From positions 27,416 through 91,415 of the forward strand of contig VSNM01000014.1 of the NCBI GenBank assembly GCA_009774245.1: 64,000 bases of DNA, read 5' to 3'. The notes under the pieces were generated by a model. The model was given only the letters and a program-made list of their open reading frames with translations, was not told the DNA's origin and did no database searches. The stretch is from Lachnospiraceae bacterium. Lineage in GTDB: Bacteria > Bacillota > Clostridia > Lachnospirales > Lachnospiraceae. Positions 7,094 to 15,505 of this stretch are shown piece by piece. Within the stretch, counting starts at the first letter, position 1. The number at the start of each line of letters is the position of its first letter. Made by a program: the position numbers and the translations under genes.

Positions 7094-9220
7094 CTACTTC
7101 CAGATGCCAACCCTGTCCTCCGGCGCCACATACATTCCGTCCGTCTCCTTGATGTCATAAATCTCGTAGAAGGCATCGCAGGAGCTCAGGACTGCATTGA
7201 CGCGCACCTTGTTTGGCGAGTGCGTATCCGTGTTTAACAGATACATCATAAAGCTGGCCGTGTCCTCACTGGCCCAGTTGTAAGTCATCTGTCCAAACGC
7301 CTCGTCGAGCGCCTTCGCGTCATCCCCGATAATGGAGGTGATGCAGGTCATCGCGCCGAGATCGGCAATGTTCTCCATCAGCGTCAGGTCGCCGTTCACC
7401 TTGACGCCCATCATCTCATAATTGCTGTAGTAATCCACGATGGACTGCGACATTTTCTTGTACTCCGCAAGCTCCTCGTCTGTCCACCACACATTGTAGT
7501 TGCCATATTCATCGTAGAGGGCGCCGCTTGAGTCAAACGCATGGCTGACCTCGTGCGCTATGACAAAGCCGATACCGCCGAGATTGGCTCCATAGCTGTT
7601 GTCGCTGTCGTAAAATGGCGCCTGCAGAATTGCCGCCGGGAAGATGATCTCATTATTCAGGGGATCGTACATCGCATTGATCGTCTGCGGCGTCACATCC
7701 CACTCTGACCGGTCAACCTTCGTCCCAAGCTTGTTCAGACTGTCGTCAATCGCCACCTGCATACTCACCAGCAGATTGGACAGCAGGCTTCCTCCCTCGG
7801 AGATCGGCGTCACCTGCATCATGTCGCGGGCTGCCGGCCACCGGTCCGGATAACCAATCTTGACCTGCATCGTCTCCAGCTTCCGGATTGCCTTTTTCTT
7901 CGTCGCATCGCTCATCCAGTCCTGCCTGTTGATGATGGTCTCGTACTCATCCAGAATCTGCTCAATCATTTCCTCGACTGCCTCTTTATCCTCCGCCGAG
8001 AAGTGCTGCTCCACATAAATCATGCCAAAATCCCATGGCAGCAAATCCTGCGTCAGATTTTTCCACGTCTTCTCGTCCCCCCAGCTCTCCGTGATGCCGT
8101 ACAGCGCATTTTTCATGTCGTCGCTGAGCCTGGCGTAGTTTGCGTTGGCATATTCGGCTGTATCATTCAGCATGACAAACGTCGAGTAATCCTTGAGCGC
8201 CTGCAGGTTTTCTTCCACAAGCAGCGAATTGATCTTCTCTGCCTGCTCCACATCCATGACAATATATTTGTCCTGTCCGTCAACCCGGAGCGTTTTCAGC
8301 ATCCTGGGCACATCGACATTGGAATAAAGCTCCTGCAGCTCCTGCTCTGTATACACATTGTACGTCACGGCCGGATCATAAAGCTGCTCTGTCGCCAGTG
8401 TCGACGCACAGATATCGCGCAGCAGCCCCTCGATGGAATCCGTGCTCTGCGCCGCCTCATCCGCTGTCATGCCAAACTCCATCAGCATATTATTGATATA
8501 TTCGAGATACAGATCCATGTACTCCTGTGTATTCTGCCCCTCGACATACTCCTTGCCGATCAGTGTGTCCGCGTACATCATGTAAACCGCATACTCACTG
8601 GAATCCGCCTTATCCTGCATGATATTGTACCCACCGACAATGCTGCTGAACCCAAACTCGCCGCTCAGGTGCGCCAGCGCATCCACGTACTCGTCGATAC
8701 TGGAGGCATTCCGTATGCTGTCCATATGCGGCTTTAACGGCCCCAGCCCTGTCTCCTCGCGGTTCTCCATGTCCGTCACACATTCGTACATGTCCTTGAT
8801 CTTCTGCTCCGAACTACCCTTTTCGTATGTCTTTTTATCATTTGCCAGATCATCAATGATATCCTCCATCTCGGCGCTCACGACAGCATTCAGCTCGCCA
8901 AACCAGTCCCAGTGCGCGTCTGTTGCCGCAAGCTCGATCTTTGACAGCAGGTTCTCATTGACATACTCATAGTAATCATCCTGATAGCGGACTCCTGCAT
9001 CCTCCTCGTCACCGCCCTGCTCCCTGGCGTCAGGCACAGTGGTATCCTGTGCGGCAGTCGTCTCCTCCGCGTCTTTTTGCTCTGCCCTTGCACTGTTAAA
9101 CTTATCCTTGATACTGTCCTGGGACTCGTCGCCCACCGGACCTGCCGTCTGTGTGCTGCATCCTGCCAGCTGCGCCGTCAATACCAGTGCTGTCAACAAC
9201 GCGAGTAATTTTTTTCTCAT
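7094..9220 (-). CDS. M13-family zinc metallopeptidase lipoprotein (PepO/neprilysin-like)
   Basis: A 708-residue protein from the ATG at 9220, chosen because GAGAGG lies in front and the lipoprotein signal MRKKLLALL...QLAGC follows directly. The lipobox cysteine would anchor it outside the membrane. An acidic linker follows. The zinc site is VIAHEVSHAFD (HExxH) with the downstream ENIADLGAM helix supplying the third ligand, as in neprilysin; NAMYDPLNNEIIFPAAIL upstream is also typical. M13 enzymes cleave short peptides. The usual C-terminal motif appears as SPNKVRVNAVLSSCDAFYEI. First gene of a three-gene operon. Confidence 0.88.
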   Translation of the reverse strand: MRKKLLALLTALVLTAQLAGCSTQTAGPVGDESQDSIKDKFNSARAEQKDAEETTAAQDTTVPDAREQGGDEEDAGVRYQDDYYEYVNENLLSKIELAATDAHWDWFGELNAVVSAEMEDIIDDLANDKKTYEKGSSEQKIKDMYECVTDMENREETGLGPLKPHMDSIRNASSIDEYVDALAHLSGEFGFSSIVGGYNIMQDKADSSEYAVYMMYADTLIGKEYVEGQNTQEYMDLYLEYINNMLMEFGMTADEAAQSTDSIEGLLRDICASTLATEQLYDPAVTYNVYTEQELQELYSNVDVPRMLKTLRVDGQDKYIVMDVEQAEKINSLLVEENLQALKDYSTFVMLNDTAEYANANYARLSDDMKNALYGITESWGDEKTWKNLTQDLLPWDFGMIYVEQHFSAEDKEAVEEMIEQILDEYETIINRQDWMSDATKKKAIRKLETMQVKIGYPDRWPAARDMMQVTPISEGGSLLSNLLVSMQVAIDDSLNKLGTKVDRSEWDVTPQTINAMYDPLNNEIIFPAAILQAPFYDSDNSYGANLGGIGFVIAHEVSHAFDSSGALYDEYGNYNVWWTDEELAEYKKMSQSIVDYYSNYEMMGVKVNGDLTLMENIADLGAMTCITSIIGDDAKALDEAFGQMTYNWASEDTASFMMYLLNTDTHSPNKVRVNAVLSSCDAFYEIYDIKETDGMYVAPEDRVGIWK

Positions 9221-9389
9221 GCTATTTTTTCCTCTCCCTGACAATTTTTGATTGATGTAGATTTCTCTCACAAATCAGATATCTTTATCTTATAACAAAA
9301 CTGCGCAAAACACAATAATTTATTGCTTTATCTGTTTACAAATGCCCGAAAAGCGCGTAGTATAAGAGCATATGGAGGTATTTTACATT

Positions 9390-10304
9390 ATGATGGGACT
9401 ATTATTTACAATCATGCACATTTTGTTGTCATTTTTCACGGTATCAGGCCTGTACCTGATCTCCATTAAGCCACGTATCCACGGACGGCCTGACTACAAA
9501 CCGTTCTTCGGTCATATGTACGCCCACCGCGGGCTGCACAACATGAACCCCGCCGTTCAAAAACTCAAAAATATCCGGTACAGTATCGGACAGCAGCCGG
9601 AAAACGCACCGTCCCCCGCAGAGTGCGAGGAAAATCTTCCCGAAAATTCCTACGCGGCGATCAAGCGGGCCGCCGATCTTGGCTATGGCATTGAATTTGA
9701 CGTCCATCTCACAAAGGATGACATTCCCGTTGTCTTTCACGATGACACGCTAAACCGCATCTGCGGTGTCAAAGGCAATCTGCGGGATTATACATATGAA
9801 GAGCTCCAGCAGTTTTCCCTGCTCGGGACCAATGAGCGCATCCCTGCATTTGCTGATATCCTGAAAATGGTTGACGGACGGGTGCCGCTGATCATTGAAT
9901 ACAAGGTCGAAAAAAATGCTGACAAGCTGTGCCGGATCTGCGACAGAATACTTTCGGATTACAAAGGGCTGTACTGTATCGAGTCCTTTCATCCGCTGGC
10001 CGTGCGCTGGTACAAGATTCACCGCCCAAACATTGTGCGCGGACAGCTCTCCGAGGATTTTACAAAACAGAAATTAAACATCCCGTACTTTCTGCTGTCA
10101 CACCTGATCGGCAACTGCTACGCGTCGCCTGACTTCATCGCATACAACTGCAAGCATAAGGATGAGCTCTCGCGGAATATCTGCCGGAAACTGTATAAGA
10201 GTCTGAGCGTCGCGTGGACTGTCCGCTCACAGGAGGAGCTCGACAAGGTTTCGAGAAGCTTTGATCTGTTCATCTTCGAGGGATTTGTCCCCGCAAGACA
10301 ATAA
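9390..10304 (+). CDS. Membrane-anchored glycerophosphodiester phosphodiesterase
   Basis: A 304-residue protein with an N-terminal membrane segment (MMGLLFTIMHILLSFFTVSG) and a GDPD TIM-barrel domain. Metal and catalytic motifs are YAHRGLH near residue 46, then ENSYAAIKRAADLGYGIEFD, DDIPVVFHDDTLNRICG and IIEYKVE. The family hydrolyses glycerophosphodiesters to sn-glycerol-3-phosphate and an alcohol. I start at 9390 because GGAGG at 9375 is well placed for it; an upstream ATG at 9372 would overlap that site. An insertion of about 25 residues between HRG and ENS is longer than usual. Confidence 0.85.
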   Translation: MMGLLFTIMHILLSFFTVSGLYLISIKPRIHGRPDYKPFFGHMYAHRGLHNMNPAVQKLKNIRYSIGQQPENAPSPAECEENLPENSYAAIKRAADLGYGIEFDVHLTKDDIPVVFHDDTLNRICGVKGNLRDYTYEELQQFSLLGTNERIPAFADILKMVDGRVPLIIEYKVEKNADKLCRICDRILSDYKGLYCIESFHPLAVRWYKIHRPNIVRGQLSEDFTKQKLNIPYFLLSHLIGNCYASPDFIAYNCKHKDELSRNICRKLYKSLSVAWTVRSQEELDKVSRSFDLFIFEGFVPARQ

Positions 10305-10512
10305 ATGATACAGGTATTTCACGATTTCTTTAAAAATTGTGCCAAATTTCAATATATTTATCAGAGTTGGTTAATATTTTTTGAAAATTTGTCGATACTG
10401 ATAGTGACAGGCTTTATAAAAAATTTTTATAACATATTTATCGGAACTGTCGTAGAATATATCAGGTGTTTTACGAACAGTTTCTTTGCACAGGAATTAG
10501 GAGGATTCCCAT

Positions 10513-10713
10513 ATGAAAGATTTAGTAAGAGAAATGGATTTCACGACACTAAAGAACAATTTTGATGAGATATGCGACGAGGTCAACAATGGGAGTGAGG
10601 CTGTTGCCCTCTCCCTCAGAAGCGGGCGCAAGGTTTTCATCATGCCCGAGAAGAACTACGATAATATTTCCCGTATTTTTATGGTAAATACTTCTGAAAA
10701 TGCGCTGCATTAA
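10513..10713 (+). CDS. Phd/YefM-family antitoxin, no toxin partner visible
   Basis: A 66-residue protein with Phd/YefM features: MDFTTLKNNFDEICDEVNNG, then the strand SLRSGRKVFIMPEKNYDNIS. These antitoxins repress their own promoter and neutralise a RelE/YoeB/Doc-type toxin with their C-terminus. That C-terminal part (IFMVNTSENALH) is very short here. A strong RBS (TAGGAGG) precedes the ATG. A terminator follows directly, so no toxin gene is co-transcribed. It may be an orphan regulator. Confidence 0.7.
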   Translation: MKDLVREMDFTTLKNNFDEICDEVNNGSEAVALSLRSGRKVFIMPEKNYDNISRIFMVNTSENALH

Positions 10714-10721
10714 AAATGAAT

Positions 10722-10752
10722 AAAAAAGCTCCTGATACCAGGAGCTTTTTTT
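10722..10752. terminator. Intrinsic terminator, bidirectional
   Basis: AGCTCCTG at 10727-10734 pairs with CAGGAGCT at 10739-10746, with an A-tract before and a T-tract after. It ends the antitoxin gene and probably also the convergent PAP2 gene. Confidence 0.9.
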
Positions 10753-10754
10753 AT

Positions 10755-11456
10755 TTATTTGATTCTTGCCGTAAATACACGCTTCTCCCTGACTGTCGAT
10801 CTCTTGTAGCAGATCGAGTACATCAGCGCTGACAGCAGCAATGCCAGGAGCACATCCAGCATGGAGTGCTGTTTGATCAGTACCGTCGAGAATATGATGC
10901 TTACGCCGAGTGCGAGCATCAGTGTCCTGATGATGTTATGCCCCGCAAAACATCTGCTCCTGCTCACTGCAATCATGATCGCGACTGAATTGTACACATG
11001 AATACTTGGCAGGATGTTCGTCGGTGTGTCCGTCGCATACAGATGCCTGATCAGATCGATAAAAATATTGTCACGCTCAAAAACCGTCGGCCGCAGATTA
11101 TGCCCGTTTGGAAAGACAGCCGACACGACGATAAAGATTGTCATCCCCGCCATCAGAAACGCTACCAGCTTATCGCTCTCCTCCTTGTCTCTGATACACA
11201 GAAACACGACTGTGAAAGCCACATACGCAAACCACAATAAATACGGCACAATAAATATTTCGCAAAATGGTATATACTCGTCAATCCCAAAATTGATCTC
11301 ATGTACTGCCACATCTCTCTGCTCCAGATAGAAAAAAGCGATGAGATAAAAGACTGCGTACACAGCCATGACAGTCAGTGACTTGTACTGCATGATGAGC
11401 CCTGACGCCCGCCTGCAGATGTTTTCCGCTTCCCTTTTCACAATATTCCCCTCCAT
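10755..11456 (-). CDS. PAP2-superfamily membrane phosphatase
   Basis: A 233-residue protein with about six hydrophobic segments. The PAP2 phosphatase signature is reduced but recognisable: NLRPTV, then NILPSIHVYNSVAIMIA (SxH motif) and LIKQHSMLDVLLALLLS (histidine-aspartate motif). The family dephosphorylates lipid phosphates such as phosphatidic acid or undecaprenyl pyrophosphate at the membrane; the arrangement with few periplasmic loops resembles inositol-phosphorylceramide-synthase-like PAP2 proteins. A strong promoter lies at 11498-11526. Confidence 0.75.
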   Translation of the reverse strand: MEGNIVKREAENICRRASGLIMQYKSLTVMAVYAVFYLIAFFYLEQRDVAVHEINFGIDEYIPFCEIFIVPYLLWFAYVAFTVVFLCIRDKEESDKLVAFLMAGMTIFIVVSAVFPNGHNLRPTVFERDNIFIDLIRHLYATDTPTNILPSIHVYNSVAIMIAVSRSRCFAGHNIIRTLMLALGVSIIFSTVLIKQHSMLDVLLALLLSALMYSICYKRSTVREKRVFTARIK

Positions 11457-11839
11457 TTTGAAATAAAAAATAAAGTATCCTTTTATTAACGATCATCATT
11501 ATAGTGGATACATTTTGCAAAGTCAACTTGCAAACGCAAATCTTTAAGTAATCTTTATAAAATCTTAATATCCGGTCAACTGTGCATTTTTGTCAACGCT
11601 TTTATCGGATATAGACGTAAATCCACTTCAAAAACGCGTTTCTCTGTGCAAATCTTCCTATATTAATCTATTATTTTTAATTTTTTCAAAATTAGCCAAA
11701 ATTAATTCACAATATCACACGGTAAATTTCATAAATTTTTTTCTGTCTTTTCCATAAATTGATATTTGATTATTTCTGCTATTTCGAGTACACTAAGTTA
11801 GGAAGCAGTTTACAGCAATATAGGGAGGATTTATCTGTG
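11457..11839. other. AT-rich divergent intergenic region
   Basis: This stretch separates the divergent PAP2 and PHP genes. Apart from the PAP2 promoter it is low-complexity A/T sequence. I see no RNA gene or further coding frame. Confidence 0.5.
11498..11526 (-). promoter_or_regulatory. Strong sigma-A promoter for the PAP2 gene
   Basis: On the minus strand TTGACT and TATAAT are separated by exactly 17 bases, about 40 bases before the PAP2 start. Confidence 0.75.
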
Positions 11840-12616
11840 ATGAGATTTGATATGCACTGCCACACGAAGGAAGGTTCCATGGACGGGAAGATTCCAATTT
11901 CTGAATACATTCAGATCTTAAAGGCCAAAGGATTCCATGGTATGCTTGTGACAGATCACGATTCCTACAATGGTTTTCGTGCATACCGCGATCACTTTAA
12001 AGAGCAGTATCCTGATTTTGTTGTCCTGAAGGGCATTGAATACGACACGATCGATGCGGGACACATTCTCGTCATCCTGCCGGAAAATGTGAAACTTCTT
12101 CTGATGGAATGCCGTGGTCTGCCTGTGAGGGTTCTCCAGGAGGTCGTACACCGGCACGGCGGCATCCTTGGTCCGGCGCATCCCTGCGGCGAGCGCCACC
12201 TGAGCATCACCCGCACGCGCGCCTACAGAAAAAATCCCGATATTATGAAAAACTTTGACTTTCTGGAAGCGTTCAATGCCTGCGAATCCCAGGAGTCCAA
12301 CTCGGAAGCGCGAAAGCTCGCGCTCTGCTACAACCTGCCGATGTTTGGCGGCAGCGACTCCCACCATCCCGACTGCGTGGGCACCGCCTACACAGAGCTG
12401 GCGGCTAATATTACAAGTGAATCTGACCTGATTCAGTATATCCGAGAAAAGAGAAATACAAGCTATGGCGGAGAATACTATCAGGGAACCGTAAAAGGCA
12501 AGATCGGCGTATTCAATCACGTTTTGGTAGAAGGCTTCTGGTTCTACAACCGCTTTGCAAGCTTATACCGCCATCATAAGAGAAAACTCGCGCTGTCACT
12601 CTCGGAGCGCATCTGA
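11840..12616 (+). CDS. PHP-domain metal-dependent phosphoesterase
   Basis: A 258-residue protein. The PHP metal motifs are MRFDMHCHTKEGSMDG at the start, VTDHDSYNGF near residue 41, LKGIEYDT near 66, GPAHPCGERH near 113 and GGSDSHHP near 175, the order expected for the PHP active site. Stand-alone proteins of this kind hydrolyse phosphoesters, for example nucleoside 3',5'-bisphosphates or histidinol phosphate; the substrate is not evident here. I start at 11840 because GGGAGG sits just upstream and the first metal motif begins at residue 4. The C-terminus is basic. A perfect inverted repeat directly follows. Confidence 0.85.
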   Translation: MRFDMHCHTKEGSMDGKIPISEYIQILKAKGFHGMLVTDHDSYNGFRAYRDHFKEQYPDFVVLKGIEYDTIDAGHILVILPENVKLLLMECRGLPVRVLQEVVHRHGGILGPAHPCGERHLSITRTRAYRKNPDIMKNFDFLEAFNACESQESNSEARKLALCYNLPMFGGSDSHHPDCVGTAYTELAANITSESDLIQYIREKRNTSYGGEYYQGTVKGKIGVFNHVLVEGFWFYNRFASLYRHHKRKLALSLSERI

Positions 12617-12652
12617 AAACGAGCAGGGGAAAGGCCTTTCCCCTGCTCGTTT
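12617..12652. repeat. Perfect 18-bp inverted repeat, CGAGCAGGGGAAAGG family
   Basis: AAACGAGCAGGGGAAAGG is followed immediately by its exact reverse complement. It could terminate both the PHP gene and the convergent small gene. A near copy lies at 37979-38008 and a diverged one at 2927-2957, so it also belongs to a dispersed family. Confidence 0.85.
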
Positions 12653-12656
12653 CCGC

Positions 12657-12854
12657 TCACAGCTCATGTTCAATTTTAAGCCTGTTTGTATGCATGTCCA
12701 TCAGCTTGTAGCGATACTCATCATCTGTGATCACCCGCTCTAAGGTATCCATATCCCCCTCCTCGAGCAGCGTCTTCAACAGTTCATTGTAGCTCTTGAT
12801 GATATTTCTCTCCAGAAGTTCCATCTCATTCAGTTCTCTGCCATCTGTTTCCAT
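12657..12854 (-). CDS. Small acidic helical protein, unknown function
   Basis: A 65-residue protein from the second ATG, chosen because GAGAGGAGG is 8 bases before it but only 2 before the first. It is rich in E, L, D and M and looks wholly helical (NEMELLERNIIKSYNELLKT). I do not recognise the family. It follows cheD's upstream region on the same strand as cheD and lies 44 bases upstream of nothing else than the cheD stop, so it may share a transcriptional context. Confidence 0.55.
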   Translation of the reverse strand: METDGRELNEMELLERNIIKSYNELLKTLLEEGDMDTLERVITDDEYRYKLMDMHTNRLKIEHEL

Positions 12855-12898
12855 ATTCATATCCTCCTCTCCATATTCGCCTTTTCATATTCGCCTTT

Positions 12899-13414
12899 TC
12901 ATATCTGCCTCTCTTGTCTGCCCGGCGTGTAAATCCTGAATGTGCCGCTTCCCGGCTCAAACACGACTGTCCGTGGGAAATGCTCTCCCACCTCAGCGGC
13001 GAGCAGCGGTATCTGAAGCTCCGCGAGCTTTTTCGTCACTGCCTCAAGATTTCTGGATGAGATATCCCTGCTCTCCGGTATCGTGGCATTTCGAATCATG
13101 TGCGCCGCACCCGCGATCTTTGCCACCAGACGCTCCCGCACTGCACCCTGCATCACCAGCGCCCTGACCATCTCATCCAGACCTGTGTCCGCATACTTCG
13201 CCGCGACAAACGGCATGCCATCCCCTGCCTCACCGTGATGCGGAAGCATGACATGCAGAAGCCCGCCCACGCCTGTCTGCGGATCCCGCACTGCCACACC
13301 GACACACGAGCCCAGGTCCTTTGTCATCAGTTTCTTTTCCCCTTTGGACGTCTTGTAATCGCCCATATTTACGACGATCATACTCTCCAATTCTGTTATT
13401 GTAAATGTTGCCAC
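12899..13414 (-). CDS. cheD: CheD chemoreceptor glutamine deamidase
   Basis: A 171-residue protein. The catalytic cysteine lies in KDLGSCVGVAV near residue 37 and the histidine in GLLHVMLPH near 54; AKIAGAAHMIRNA and SRNLEAVTKKLAEL follow. CheD deamidates glutamines in methyl-accepting chemotaxis proteins and, in Bacillus, binds CheC. It usually sits in a che operon; here it stands alone, 179 bases from a divergent soluble chemoreceptor gene that may encode its substrate. Confidence 0.88.
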   Translation of the reverse strand: MATFTITELESMIVVNMGDYKTSKGEKKLMTKDLGSCVGVAVRDPQTGVGGLLHVMLPHHGEAGDGMPFVAAKYADTGLDEMVRALVMQGAVRERLVAKIAGAAHMIRNATIPESRDISSRNLEAVTKKLAELQIPLLAAEVGEHFPRTVVFEPGSGTFRIYTPGRQERQI

Positions 13415-13593
13415 CTCTTACACCTCCAACCAATCCGGAGTCCTTGTACCATCTGAGACTATTGATACCACTATTATACCAAATTTTTCCGCGGTTTCAA
13501 GAATGACACAACAAGAATTTTCGTATTATTTTATGGTAAAATATCACAAAATGCGTTAGAATAGAGATATCATTTACATAAAGGAGACCAACC

Positions 13594-15000
13594 ATGAGCA
13601 TCTTAATGAAATCAAAAGGAAAAAGCTTATTATCATCCGTAGCAGAGCTCGAGGAGGCGGACTACGGCAAAAAATCCGTCGAGCTGGAACAAATCTATCA
13701 CCGCCTGATGACTGGACGGACACAATTTGAGGACGTGATGTCAAAGGTCTTTGACTCGCTCATGAAGATCAGCGCACTGGATCTCGCGCTGACCAACCAT
13801 GCGGAGCTGATTCAGAAGGTATCAGACAGTGTCACTGCAGCGACAGAGCTGATCCACCAGGCGTCGGGCGAAGCCGCCTCCGTCTCGTCAACCGTGTCAG
13901 CGCAGCACGAGGATCTGACCAACACGATCATCGCTGTCTCGGAGGCATCAGGCAGCGTCTATCAGAAAATTGATGAGGGACAGCAGGAACTGACTGCAAC
14001 CAGGAGCCTGTCGGACAGCACGATCAACGCCTCAAAAGAAATGCAGCAGGACATGAACCGGCTCTCCGACATCATCGGTCAGATGAACAATGTGATCGCC
14101 GGCATCAATGCGATCTCGTCCCAGACAAACCTGCTCGCGCTCAACGCTTCCATTGAGGCCGCCAGGGCAGGCGAGGCCGGCAAAGGCTTTGCGGTCGTCG
14201 CCGATGAGATCAGACAGCTTGCAGACGAGACGCAGAAGCTGACTGCAAATATGGGACATTTTGTAACAGATATTCATACCGCATCCGAAAAAAGCGTCAA
14301 AAGCGCCGATATGACCATCGAATCGCTGCAGACTGTCACGCAGAAAATCAGCCATGTCTGGGAATTAAATGAGGACAACAGAAAAAATGTAGAGACGATC
14401 ACCAACAACATTTCGTCGCTCGCAAGTCTCAGTGAGGAGATCAGCAGCTCCATCATTGAGCTGGAATCGCGCTCCGCCGACATCGAAAGCCAATGCGGCG
14501 TACTGCACGAGGACACAGTCAGACTGCGGGAACACGGCAAGGATATCGATAATATCGTCGCACCGTTAGAAACGATCGAGGCATCCCTGGACCAGTCCGC
14601 CAAGATCATGGGCAGTATGACACAGGATGCTTTTTACAGGCTGGAGGACAGGAATTTTGCCGAATATATTGAGAAGGCAATCGTCGCGCACAAAAACTGG
14701 CTCGCAAACCTTGAACGCATCGTGCGGGAAAAAACAATCCTGCCACTGCAGATCAATGACAGGAAATGTGGGTTTGGTCATTTCTACTATGCGATGAATC
14801 CGACAAACCCGCAGATTGTAAAATTGTGGAAAGAGCTGGGAGACAAACACAAAAAATTTCATTCGTATGGAAAACAGGCTCTTGACGCCCTGTTTGACGC
14901 AGACTACACCCGGGCAGAGAATATCTATCAGGAGGCAAACCAGTACTCCGGGACACTGATACAGGACCTGGAAACCATCAAGAAAGAACTGCTGCGTTAG
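13594..15000 (+). CDS. Soluble methyl-accepting chemotaxis protein with C-terminal CZB domain
   Basis: A 468-residue protein without membrane segments. A coiled-coil signalling domain spans ~70-330, with the conserved hairpin tip at ~170-210 (SSQTNLLALNASIEAARAGE, then GKGFAVVADEIRQLA). The C-terminal ~110 residues are a chemoreceptor zinc-binding (CZB) domain: AHKNWLANLERIV, KCGFGHFYYAMNP and KHKKFHSYGKQAL supply the expected three histidines and one cysteine. CZB domains sense zinc or oxidants such as hypochlorous acid via the Zn-Cys pair. The RBS AAAGGAGA precedes the ATG. It is divergent from cheD. Confidence 0.9.
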   Translation: MSILMKSKGKSLLSSVAELEEADYGKKSVELEQIYHRLMTGRTQFEDVMSKVFDSLMKISALDLALTNHAELIQKVSDSVTAATELIHQASGEAASVSSTVSAQHEDLTNTIIAVSEASGSVYQKIDEGQQELTATRSLSDSTINASKEMQQDMNRLSDIIGQMNNVIAGINAISSQTNLLALNASIEAARAGEAGKGFAVVADEIRQLADETQKLTANMGHFVTDIHTASEKSVKSADMTIESLQTVTQKISHVWELNEDNRKNVETITNNISSLASLSEEISSSIIELESRSADIESQCGVLHEDTVRLREHGKDIDNIVAPLETIEASLDQSAKIMGSMTQDAFYRLEDRNFAEYIEKAIVAHKNWLANLERIVREKTILPLQINDRKCGFGHFYYAMNPTNPQIVKLWKELGDKHKKFHSYGKQALDALFDADYTRAENIYQEANQYSGTLIQDLETIKKELLR

Positions 15001-15461
15001 TCTTGCTGATTCTCCCCATACTGTTTAAAAAACTCATTTAGGTTCAGGAGGCATTTTATCATCACTTTCATCTCATCCTCGTCAAGTCCCTTTACGACCG
15101 ACTTGATCATGTTCTGATGAAACCCCCGGTGATGATAAAATGCCTTTTTTCCCTTTGCGGTGAGCACCACCAGCACGACGCGCTTGTCCGTCGTGCTGCG
15201 CTCGCGTATGATATATTCCTTGTCCTCGAGACTGTTCATGTTGGTGGTGAGGGTGCCCATGGTCACGCCAAGGCGCTTTGCGATCTCGGACATCCTGCGC
15301 GGCTCCTCGACGCCGACCGCTTCTATGATATGCATATCATTGTTTGTGATATCCTTGAAATTGTCGGTGATCACCGCCTTCTCCTCGATGCTCATGACAT
15401 CGTTAAAAAGCTTCACCAGCGTCTCATTCAATACCCTTCTTGTCGATTTTTCCATGTTCAT
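14997..15461 (-). CDS. fabT: MarR-family regulator of fatty acid synthesis (FabT-like)
   Basis: A 154-residue winged-helix protein: EEPRRMSEIAKRLGVTMGTL, TTNMNSLEDKEYIIRERS and the wing STTDKRVVLVVLTAKGKKAF. I start at 15461 because GAGAGGTGGGG lies in front of that ATG. It is the last gene of the fab operon, just after fabH. In streptococci and some Clostridia a MarR protein (FabT/FabR-like) controls this operon and binds TTTGA-n-TCAAA palindromes; three such palindromes lie before acpP, so autoregulation of the whole operon is likely. Its 3' end overlaps the end of the convergent chemoreceptor gene by 4 bases. Confidence 0.82.
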   Translation of the reverse strand: MNMEKSTRRVLNETLVKLFNDVMSIEEKAVITDNFKDITNNDMHIIEAVGVEEPRRMSEIAKRLGVTMGTLTTNMNSLEDKEYIIRERSTTDKRVVLVVLTAKGKKAFYHHRGFHQNMIKSVVKGLDEDEMKVMIKCLLNLNEFFKQYGENQQD

Positions 15462-15505
15462 TCCCCACCTCTCTTTCACCCGCAGGACACTGCCCCTGCG
15501 CCCGG

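Noticed and set aside
12855..12905. Short tandem repeat (about two copies of CATATTCGCCTTTT) between cheD and the small gene
   Set aside because: Only two copies; no evidence that it is more than local duplication.
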